This document shows positions 49,801 through 61,800 of a stretch of DNA of 64,000 nucleotides, piece by piece. A model generated the notes under the pieces. That model ran no database searches. It was not told where the DNA came from and saw nothing but the letters and a program-made list of their open reading frames with translations. Position 1 is the first letter of the stretch, and each line of letters starts with the position of its first letter. The stretch comes from Allodiplogaster sudhausi (lineage: Eukaryota; Nematoda; Chromadorea; Rhabditida; Diplogasteridae). The stretch is taken from contig CALZFC010000029.1 in the NCBI GenBank assembly GCA_945643635.1, positions 3,759,501 to 3,823,500 of the forward strand, given 5' to 3'. The position numbers and the translations under genes were made by a program.

Positions 49801-52800
49801 TCTCGATGGTGTCTGAAGCCTTAAACTCGGGGCCGTCCTCGAACTGCTTACCTGTAAAAATACTTTAATTCGATATTATTACCTAAATAAAAGTCTTTAA
49901 AACACAAATATTAGATGCAAAAAAGGAATGAAAACGAACCAGCGAGGATCAGACGCTGCTGGTCGGGCGGGCCTTCCTTGTCCTGGACCATGGCCTTGAC
50001 GTTCTCGATGGTGTCTGAAGCCTCAAACTCGAGGCCTTCCTCGAACTGCATACCTGTAAAAATACTTTAATTCGATATTATCACCCAAATAAAATTCTTT
50101 AAAACACAAATATTACATGCAAAAAAGGAATGAAAACGAACCAGCGAGGATCAGACGATGCTGGTCGGGCGGGCCTTCCTTGTCCTGGACCTTGGCCTTG
50201 ACGTTCTCGATGGTGTCTGAAGCCTTAAACTCGGGGCCGTCCTCGAACTGCTTACCTGTAAAAATACTTTAATTCGATATTATTACCTAAATAAAATTCT
50301 TTAAAACACAAATATTAGATGCAAAAAAGGAATGAAAACGAACCAGCGAGGATCAGACGCTGCTGGTCGGGCGGGCCTTCCTTGTCCTGGACCTTGGCCT
50401 TGACGTTCTCGATGGTGTCTGAAGCCTCAAACTCGGGGCCGTCCTCGAACTGCTTACCTGTAAAAATACTTTAATTCGATATTATTACCTAAATAAAATT
50501 CTTTAAAACACAAATATTAGATGCAAAAAAGGAATGAAAACGAACCAGCGAGGATCAGACGCTGCTGGTCGGGCGGGCCTTCCTTGTCCTGGACCTTGGC
50601 CTTGACGTTCTCGATGGTGTCTGAAGCCTCAAACTCGGGGCCGTCCTCGAACTGCTTACCTGTAAAAATACTTTAATGCGATATTATTACCTAAATAAAA
50701 TTCTTTAAAACACAAATATTAGATGCAAAAAAGGAATGAAAACGAACCAGCGAGGATCAGACGCTGCTGGTCGGGCGGGCCTTCCTTGTCCTGGACCTTG
50801 GCCTTGACGTTCTCGATGGTGTCTGAAGCCTCAAACTTGAGGCCTTCCTCGAACTGCTTACCTGTAAAAATACTTTAATTCGATATTATCACCCAAATAA
50901 AATTCTTTAAAACACAAATATTACATGCAAAAAAGGAATGAAAACGAACCAGCGAGGATCAGACGATGCTGGTCGGGCGGGCCTTCCTTGTCCTGGACCT
51001 TGGCCTTGACGTTCTCGATGGTGTCTGAAGCCTTAAACTCGGGGCCGTCTTCGAACTGCTTACCTGTAAAAATACTTTAATTCGATATTATTACCTAAAT
51101 AAAATTCTTTAAAACACAAATATTAGATGCAAAAAAGGAATGAAAACGAACCAGCGAGGATCAGACGCTGCTGGTCGGGCGGGCCTTCCTTGTCCTGGAC
51201 CTTGGCCTTGACGTTCTCGATGGTGTCTGAAGCCTCAAACTCGGGGCCGCCCTCGAACTGCTTACCTGTAAAAATACTTTAATGCGATATTATTACCTAA
51301 ATAAAATTCTTTAAAACACAAATATTAGATGCAAAAAAGGAATGAAAAAGAACCAGCGAGGATCAGACGCTGCTGGTCGGGCGGGCCTTCCTTGTCCTGG
51401 ACCTTGGCCTTGACGTTCTCGATGGTGTCTGAAGCCTCAAACTCGAGGCCTTCCTCGAACTGCTTACCTGTAAAAATACTTTAATTCGATATTATCACCC
51501 AAATAAAATTCTTTAAAACACAAATATTACATGCAAAAAAGGAATGAAAACGAACCAGCGAGGATCAGACGATGCTGGTCGGGCGGGCCTTCCTTGTCCT
51601 GGACCTTGGCCTTGACGTTCTCGATGGTGTCTGAAGCCTTAAACTCGGGGCCGTCCTCGAACTGCTTACCTGTAAAAATACTTTAATTCGATATTATTAC
51701 CTAAATAAAATTCTTTAAAACACAAATATTAGATGCAAAAAAGGAATGAAAACGAACCAGCGAGGATCAGACGCTGCTGGTCGGGCGGGCCTTCCTTGTC
51801 CTGGACCTTGGCCTTGACGTTCTCGATGGTGTCTGAAGCCTCAAACTCGGGGCCGTCCTCGAACTGCTTACCTGTAAAAATACTTTAATGCGATATTATT
51901 ACCTAAATAAAATTCTTTAAAACACAAATATTAGATGCAAAAAAGGAATGAAAACGAACCAGCGAGGATCAGACGCTGTTGGTCGGGCGGGCCTTCCTTG
52001 TCCTGGACCTTGGCCTTGACGTTCTCGATGGTGTCTGAAGCCTCAAACTCGAGGCCTTCCTCGAACTGCTTACCTGTAAAAATACTTTAATTCGATATTA
52101 TCACCCAAATAAAATTCTTTAAAACACAAATATTACATGCAAAAAAGGAATGAAAACGAACCAGCGAGGATCAGACGATGCTGGTCGGGCGGGCATTCCT
52201 TGTCCTGGACCTTGGCCTTGACGTTCTCGATGGTGTCTGAAGCCTTAAACTCGGGGCCGTCCTCGAACTGCTTACCTGTAAAAATACTTTAATTCGATAT
52301 TATTACCTAAATAAAAGTCTTTAAAACACAAATATTAGATGCAAAAAAGGAATGAAAACGAACCAGCGAGGATCAGACGCTGCTGGTCGGGCGGGCCTTC
52401 CTTGTCCTGGACCATGGCCTTGACGTTCTCGATGGTGTCTGAAGCCTCAAACTCGAGGCCTTCCTCGAACTGCATACCTGTAAAAATACTTTAATTCGAT
52501 ATTATCACCCAAATAAAATTCTTTAAAACACAAATATTACATGCAAAAAAGGAATGAAAACGAACCAGCGAGGATCAGACGATGCTGGTCGGGCGGGCCT
52601 TCCTTGTCCTGGACCTTGGCCTTGACGTTCTCGATGGTGTCTGAAGCCTTAAACTCGGGGCCGTCCTCGAACTGCTTACCTGTAAAAATACTTTAATTCG
52701 ATATTATTACCTAAATAAAATTCTTTAAAACACAAATATTAGATGCAAAAAAGGAATGAAAACGAACCAGCGAGGATCAGACGCTGCTGGTCGGGCGGGC

Positions 52801-55800
52801 CTTCCTTGTCCTGGACCTTGGCCTTGACGTTCTCGATGGTGTCTGAAGCCTCAAACTCGGGGCCGTCCTCGAACTGCTTACCTGTAAAAATACTTTAATG
52901 CGATATTATTACCTAAATAAAATTCTTTAAAACACAAATATTAGATGCAAAAAAGGAATGAAAACGAACCAGCGAGGATCAGACGCTGCTGGTCGGGCGT
53001 TCCTTCCTTGTCCTGGACCTTGGCCTTGACGTTCTCGATGGTGTCTGAAGCCTCAAACTCGAGGCCTTCCTCGAACTGCTTACCTGTAAAAATACTTTAA
53101 TTCGATTTTATTACCTAAATAAAATTCTTAAAACACAAATATTAGATGCAAAAAAGGAATGAAAACGAACGAGCGAGGATCAGACGCTGCTGGTCGGGCG
53201 GGCCTTCCTTGTCCTGGACCTTGGCCTTGACGTTCTCGATGGTGTCTGAAGCCTCAAACTCGAGGCCTTCCTCGAACTGCTTACCTGTAAAAATACTTTA
53301 ATTCGATTTTATTACCTAAATAAAATTCTTTAAAACACAAATATTAAATGCAAAAAAGAAATGAAAACGAACCAGCGAGGATCAGACGCTGCTGGTCGGG
53401 CGGGCCTTCCTTGTCCTGGACCTTGGCCTTGACGTTCTCGATGGTGTCTGAAGCCTCAAACTCGGGGCCGTTCTCGAACAGCTTACCTGTAAAAATACTT
53501 TAATTCGATATTATCACCTAAATAAAATTCTTTAAAACACAAATATTACATGCAAAAAGGAATGAAAACGAACCTGCGAGGATCAGACGCTGCTGGTCGG
53601 GCGGGCCTTCCTTGTCCTGGACCTTGTCCTGGACGTTCTCGATGGTGTCTGAAGCGTCAAACTCGGGGCCGTCCTCGAACTGCTTACCTGTAAAAATACT
53701 TTAATTCGATATTATTACCTAAATAAAATTCTTTAAAACACAAATATTAGATGCAAAAAAGGAATGAAAACGAACCAGCGAGGATCAGACGCTACTGGTC
53801 GGGCGTTCCTTCCTTGTCCTGGACCTTGGCCTTGACGTTCTCGATGGTGTCTGAAGCCTCAAACTCGAGGCCTTCCTCGAACTGCTTACCTGTAAAAATA
53901 CTTTAATTCGATTTTATTACCTAAATAAAATTCTTAAAACACAAATATTACATGCAAAAAAGGAATGAAAACGAACCTGCGAGGATCAGACGCTGCTGGT
54001 CGGGCGGGCCTTCCTTGTCCTGGACCTTGTCCTTGACGTTCTCGATGGTGTCTGAAGCGTCAAACTCGGGGCCGTCCTCGAACTGCTTACCTGTAAAAAT
54101 ACTTTAATTCGATATTATTACCTAAATAAAATTCTTTAAAACACAAATATTAGATGCAAAAAAGGAATGAAAACGAACCAGCGAGGATCAGACGCTGCTG
54201 GTCGGGCGTTCCTTCCTTGTCCTGGACCTTGGCCTTGACGTTCTCGATGGTGTCTGAAGCCTCAAACTCGAGGCCTTCCTCGAACTGCTTACCTGTAAAA
54301 ATACTTTAATTCGATATTATTACCTAAATAAAATTCTTTAAAACACAAATATTAGATGCAAAAAAGGAATGAAAACGAACCAGCGAGGATCAGACGCTGC
54401 TGGTCGGGCGTTCCTTCCTTGTCCTGGACCTTGGCCTTGACGTTCTCGATGGTGTCTGAAGCCTCAAACTCGAGGCCTTCCTCGAACTGCTTACCTGTAA
54501 AAATACTTTAATTCGATTTTATTACCTAAATAAAATTCTTTAAAACACAAATATTAAATGCAAAAAAGAAATGAAAACGAACCAGCGAGGATCAAACGCT
54601 GCTGGTCGGGCGGGCCTTCCTTGTCCTGGACCTTGGCCTTGACGTTCTCGATGGTGTCTGAAGCCTCAAACTCGGGGCCGTTCTCGAACTGCTTACCTGT
54701 AAAAATACTTTAATTCGATATTATTACCTAAATAAAATTCTTTAAAACACAAATATTAGATGCAAAAAAGGAATGAAAACGAACCAGCGAGGATCAGACG
54801 CTGCTGGTCGGGCGTTCCTTCCTTGTCCTGGACCTTGGCCTTGACGTTCTCGATGGTGTCTGAAGCCTCAAACTCGAGGCCTTCCTCGAACTGCTTACCT
54901 GTAAAAATACTTTAATTCGATTTTATTACCTAAATAAAATTCTTAAAACACAAATATTAGATGCAAAAAAGGAATGAAAACGAACGAGCGAGGATCAGAC
55001 GCTGCTGGTCGGGCGGGCCTTCCTTGTCCTGGACCTTGGCCTTGACGTTCTCGATGGTGTCTGAAGCCTCAAACTCGAGGCCTTCCTCGAACTGCTTACC
55101 TGTAAAAATACTTTAATTCGATTTTATTACCTAAATAAAATTCTTTAAAACACAAATATTAAATGCAAAAAAGAAATGAAAACGAACCAGCGAGGATCAG
55201 ACGCTGCTGGTCGGGCGGGCCTTCCTTGTCCTGGACCTTGGCCTTGACGTTCTCGATGGTGTCTGAAGCCTCAAACTCGGGGCCGTTCTCGAACAGCTTA
55301 CCTGTAAAAATACTTTAATTCGATATTATCACCTAAATAAAATTCTTTAAAACACAAATATTACATGCAAAAAGGAATGAAAACGAACCTGCGAGGATCA
55401 GACGCTGCTGGTCGGGCGGGCCTTCCTTGTCCTGGACCTTGTCCTGGACGTTCTCGATGGTGTCTGAAGCGTCAAACTCGGGGACGTCCTCGAACTGCTT
55501 ACCTGTAAAAATACTTTAATTCGATATTATTACCTAAATAAAATTATTTAAAACACAAATATTAGATGCAAAAAAGGAATGAAAACGAACCAGCGAGGAT
55601 CAGACGCTGCTGGTCGGGCGTTCCTTCCTTGTCCTGGACCTTGGCCTTGACGTTCTCGATGGTGTCTGAAGCCTCAAACTCGAGGCCTTCCTCGAACTGC
55701 TTACCTGTAAAAATACTTTAATTTGGTTTTATTACCTAAATAAAATTCTTAAAACACAAATATTACATGCAAAAAAGGAATGAAAACGAACCTGCGAGGA

Positions 55801-58800
55801 TCAGACGCTGCTGGTCGGGCGTTCCTTCCTTGTCCTGGACCTTGGCCTTGACGTTCTCGATGGTGTCTGAAGCCTCAAACTCGAGGCCTTCCTCGAACTG
55901 CTTACCTGTAAAAATACTTTAATTCGATATTATCACCTAAATAAAATTCTTTAAAACACAAATATTACATGCAAAAAGGAATGAAAACGAACCTGCGAGG
56001 ATCAGACGCTGCTGGTCGGGCGGGCCTTCCTTGTCCTGGACCTTGTCCTTGACGTTCTCGATGGTGTCTGAAGCGTCAAACTCGGGGCCGTCCTCGAACT
56101 GCTTACCTGTAAAAATACTTTAATTCGATATTATTACCTAAATAAAATTCTTTAAAACACAAATATTAGATGCAAAAAAGGAATGAAAACGAACCAGCGA
56201 GGATCAGACGCTGCTGGTCGGGCGTTCCTTCCTTGTCCTGGACCTTGGCCTTGACGTTCTCGATGGTGTCTGAAGCCTCAAACTCGGGGCCGTTCTCGAA
56301 CAGCTTACCTGTAAAAATACTTTAATTCGATATTATCACCTAAATAAAATTCTTTAAAACACAAATATTACATGCAAAAAGGAATGAAAACGAACCTGCG
56401 AGGATCAGACGCTGCTGGTCGGGCGGGCTTTCCTTGTCCTGGACCTTGGCCTTGACGTTCTCGATGGTGTCTGAAGCCTCAAACTCGGAGCCGTCCTCGA
56501 ACTGCTTACCTGTAAAAATACTTTAATTCGATTTTATTACCTAAATAAAATTCTTAAAACACAAATATTAGATGCAAAAAAGGAATGAAAACGAACGAGC
56601 GAGGATCAGACGCTGCTGGTCGGGCGGGCCTTCCTTGTCCTGGACCTTGGCCTTGACGTTCTCGATGGTGTCTGAAGCCTCAAACTCGATTCCTTCCTCG
56701 AACTGCTTACCTGTAAAAATACTTTAATTCGATTTTATTACCTAAATAAAATTCTTTAAAACACAAATATTAATGCAAAAAAGAAATGAAAACGAACCAG
56801 CGAGGATCAGACGCTGCTGGTCGGGCGGGCCTTCCTTGTCCTGGACCTTGGCCTTGACGTTCTCGATGGTGTCTGAAGCCTCAAACTCGGGGCCGTTCTC
56901 GAACAGCTTACCTGTAAAAATACTTTAATTCGATATTATCACCTAAATAAAATTCTTTAAAACACAAATATTACATGCAAAAAGGAATGAAAACGAACCT
57001 GCGAGGATCAGACGCTGCTGGTCGGGCGGGCCTTCCTTGTCCTGGACCTTGTCCTGGACGTTCTCGATGGTGTCTGAAGCGTCAAACTCGGGGCCGTCCT
57101 CGAACTGCTTACCTGTAAAAATACTTTAATTCGATATTATTACCTAAATAAAATTCTTTAAAACACAAATATTAGATGCAAAAAAGGAATGAAAACGAAC
57201 CAGCGAGGATCAGACGCTGCTGGTCGGGCGTTCCTTCCTTGTCCTGGACCTTGGCCTTGACGTTCTCGATGGTGTCTGAAGCCTCAAACTCGAGGCCTTC
57301 CTCGAACTGCTTACCTGTAAAAATACTTTAATTTGATTTTATTACCTAAATAAAATTCTTAAAACACAAATATTACATGCAAAAAAGGAATGAAAACGAA
57401 CCTGCGAGGATCAGACGCTGCTGGTCGGGCGTTCCTTCCTTGTCCTGGACCTTGGCCTTGACGTTCTCGATGGTGTCTGAAGCCTCAAACTCGAGGCCTT
57501 CCTCGAACTGCTTACCTGTAAAAATACTTTAATTCGATATTATCACCTAAATAAAATTCTTTAAAACACAAATATTACATGCAAAAAGGAATGAAAACGA
57601 ACCTGCGAGGATCAGACGCTGCTGGTCGGGCGGGCCTTCCTTGTCCTGGACCTTGTCCTGGACGTTCTCGATGGTGTCTGAAGCGTCAAACTCGGGGCCG
57701 TCCTCGAACTGCTTACCTGTAAAAATACTTTAATTCGATATTATTACCTAAATAAAATTCTTTAAAACACAAATATTAGATGCAAAAAAGGAATGAAAAC
57801 GAACCAGCGAGGATCAGACGCTGCTGGTCGGGCGTTCCTTCCTTGTCCTGGACCTTGGCCTTGACGTTCTCGATGGTGTCTGAAGCCTCAAACTCGAGGC
57901 CTTCCTCGAACTGCTTACCTGTAAAAATACTTTAATTTGATTTTATTACCTAAATAAAATTCTTAAAACACAAATATTACATGCAAAAAAGGAATGAAAA
58001 CGAACCTGCGAGGATCAGACGCTGCTGGTCGGGCGTTCCTTCCTTGTCCTGGACCTTGGCCTTGACGTTCTCGATGGTGTCTGAAGCCTCAAACTCGAGG
58101 CCTTCCTCGAACTGCTTACCTGTAAAAATACTTTAATTCGATATTATCACCTAAATAAAATTCTTTAAAACACAAATATTACATGCAAAAAGGAATGAAA
58201 ACGAACCTGCGAGGATCAGACGCTGCTGGTCGGGCGGGCCTTCCTTGTCCTGGACCTTGTCCTGGACGTTCTCGATGGTGTCTGAAGCGTCAAACTCGGG
58301 GCCGTCCTCGAACTGCTTACCTGTAAAAATACTTTAATTCGATATTATTACCTAAATAAAATTCTTTAAAACACAAATATTAGATGCAAAAAAGGAATGA
58401 AAACGAACCAGCGAGGATCAGACGCTGCTGGTCGGGCGTTCCTTCCTTGTCCTGGACCTTGGCCTTGACGTTCTCGATGGTGTCTGAAGCCTCAAACTCG
58501 AGGCCTTCCTCGAACTGCTTACCTGTAAAAATACTTTAATTCGATTTTATTACCTAAATAAAATTCTTAAAACACAAATATTACATGCAAAAAAGGAATG
58601 AAAACGAACCTGCGAGGATCAGACGCTGCTGGTCGGGCGGGCCTTCCTTGTCCTGGACCTTGTCCTTGACGTTCTCGATGGTGTCTGAAGCGTCAAACTC
58701 GGGGCCGTCCTCGAACTGCTTACCTGTAAAAATACTTTAATTCGATATTATTACCTAAATAAAATTCTTTAAAACACAAATATTAGATGCAAAAAAGGAA

Positions 58801-61800
58801 TGAAAACGAACCAGCGAGGATCAGACGCTGCTGGTCGGGCGTTCCTTCCTTGTCCTGGACCTTGGCCTTGACGTTCTCGATGGTGTCTGAAGCCTCAAAC
58901 TCGAGGCCTTCCTCGAACTGCTTACCTGTAAAAATACTTTAATTCGATATTATTACCTAAATAAAATTCTTTAAAACACAAATATTAGATGCAAAAAAGG
59001 AATGAAAACGAACCAGCGAGGATCAGACGCTGCTGGTCGGGCGTTCCTTCCTTGTCCTGGACCTTGGCCTTGACGTTCTCGATGGTGTCTGAAGCCTCAA
59101 ACTCGAGGCCTTCCTCGAACTGCTTACCTGTAAAAATACTTTAATTCGATTTTATTACCTAAATAAAATTCTTAAAACACAAATATTACATGCAAAAAAG
59201 GAATGAAAACGAACCTGCGAGGATCAGACGCTGCTGGTCGGGCGGGCCTTCCTTGTCCTGGACCTTGTCCTTGACGTTCTCGATGGTGTCTGAAGCGTCA
59301 AACTCGGGGCCGTCCTCGAACTGCTTACCTGTAAAAATACTTTAATTCGATATTATTACCTAAATAAAATTCTTTAAAACACAAATATTAGATGCAAAAA
59401 AGGAATGAAAACGAACCAGCGAGGATCAGACGCTGCTGGTCGGGCGTTCCTTCCTTGTCCTGGACCTTGGCCTTGACGTTCTCGATGGTGTCTGAAGCCT
59501 CAAACTCGAGGCCTTCCTCGAACTGCTTACCTGTAAAAATACTTTAATTCGATTTTATTACCTAAATAAAATTCTTAAAACACAAATATTAGATGCAAAA
59601 AAGGAATGAAAACGAACGAGCGAGGATCAGACGCTGCTGGTCGGGCGGGCCTTCCTTGTCCTGGACCTTGGCCTTGACGTTCTCGATGGTGTCTGAAGCC
59701 TCAAACTCGAGGCCTTCCTCGAACTGCTTACCTGTAAAAATACTTTAATTCGATTTTATTACCTAAATAAAATTCTTTAAAACACAAATATTAAATGCAA
59801 AAAAGAAATGAAAACGAACCAGCGAGGATCAGACGCTGCTGGTCGGGCGGGCCTTCCTTGTCCTGGACCTTGGCCTTGACGTTCTCGATGGTGTCTGAAG
59901 CCTCAAACTCGGGGCCGTTCTCGAACAGCTTACCTGTAAAAATACTTTAATTCGATATTATCACCTAAATAAAATTCTTTAAAACACAAATATTACATGC
60001 AAAAAGGAATGAAAACGAACCTGCGAGGATCAGACGCTGCTGGTCGGGCGGGCCTTCCTTGTCCTGGACCTTGGCCTTGACGTTCTCGATGGTGTCTGAA
60101 GCCTCAAACTCGAGGCCTTCCTCGAACTGCTTACCTGTAAAAATACTTTAATTCGATTTTATTACCTAAATAAAATTCTTAAAACACAGATATTAGATGC
60201 AAAAAAGGAATGAAAACGAACCAGCGAGGATCAGACGCTGCTGGTCGGGCGGGCCTTCCTTGTCCTGGACCTTGGCCTTGACGTTCTCGATGGTGTCTGA
60301 AGCCTCAAACTCGAGGCCTTCCTCGAACTGCTTACCTGTAAAAATACTTTAATTCGATATTATCACCTAAATAAAATTCTTTAAAACACAAATATTACAT
60401 GCAAAAAAGGAATGAAAACGAACCAGCGAGGATCAGACGCTGCTGGTCGGGCGTTCCTTCCTTGTCCTGGACCTTGGCCTTGACGTTCTCGATGGTGTCT
60501 GAAGCCTCAAACTCGAGGCCTTCCTCGAACTGCTTACCTGTAAAAATACTTTAATTCGATTTTATTACCTAAATAAAATTCTTAAAACACAAATATTAGA
60601 TGCAAAAAAGGAATGAAAACGAACGAGCGAGGATCAGACGCTGCTGGTCGGGCGGGCCTTCCTTGTCCTGGACCTTGGCCTTGACGTTCTCGATGGTGTC
60701 TGAAGCCTCAAACTCGAGGCCTTCCTCGAACTGCTTACCTGTAAAAATACTTTAATTCGATTTTATTACCTAAATAAAATTCTTTAAAACACAAATATTA
60801 AATGCAAAAAAGAAATGAAAACGAACCAGCGAGGATCAGACGCTGCTGGTCGGGCGGGCCTTCCTTGTCCTGGACCTTGGCCTTGACGTTCTCGATGGTG
60901 TCTGAAGCCTCAAACTCGGGGCCGTTTTCGAACAGCTTACCTGTAAAAATACTTTAATTCGATATTATCACCTAAATAAAATTCTTTAAAACACAAATAT
61001 TACATGCAAAAAGGAATGAAAACGAACCTGCGAGGATCAGACGCTGCTGGTCGGGCGGGCCTTCCTTGTCCTGGACCTTGTCCTGGACGTTCTCGATGGT
61101 GTCTGAAGCGTCAAACTCGGGGCCGTCCTCGAACTGCTTACCTGTAAAAATACTTTAATTCGATATTATTACCTAAATAAAATTCTTTAAAACACAAATA
61201 TTAGATGCAAAAAAGGAATGAAAACGAACCAGCGAGGATCAGACGCTGCTGGTCGGGCGTTCCTTCCTTGTCCTGGACCTTGGCCTTGACGTTCTCGATG
61301 GTGTCTGAAGCCTCAAACTCGAGGCCTTCCTCGAACTGCTTACCTGTAAAAATACTTTAATTTGATTTTATTACCTAAATAAAATTCTTAAAACACAAAT
61401 ATTACATGCAAAAAAGGAATGAAAACGAACCTGCGAGGATCAGACGCTGCTGGTCGGGCGGGCCTTCCTTGTCCTGGACCTTGTCCTTGACGTTCTCGAT
61501 GGTGTCTGAAGCGTCAAACTCGGGGCCGTCCTCGAACTGCTTACCTGTAAAAATACTTTAATTCGATATTATTACCTAAATAAAATTCTTTAAAACACAA
61601 ATATTAGATGCAAAAAAGGAATGAAAACGAACCAGCGAGGATCAGACGCTGCTGGTCGGGCGTTCCTTCCTTGTCCTGGACCTTGGCCTTGACGTTCTCG
61701 ATGGTGTCTGAAGCCTCAAACTCGAGGCCTTCCTCGAACTGCTTACCTGTAAAAATACTTTAATTCGATATTATTACCTAAATAAAATTCTTTAAAACAC

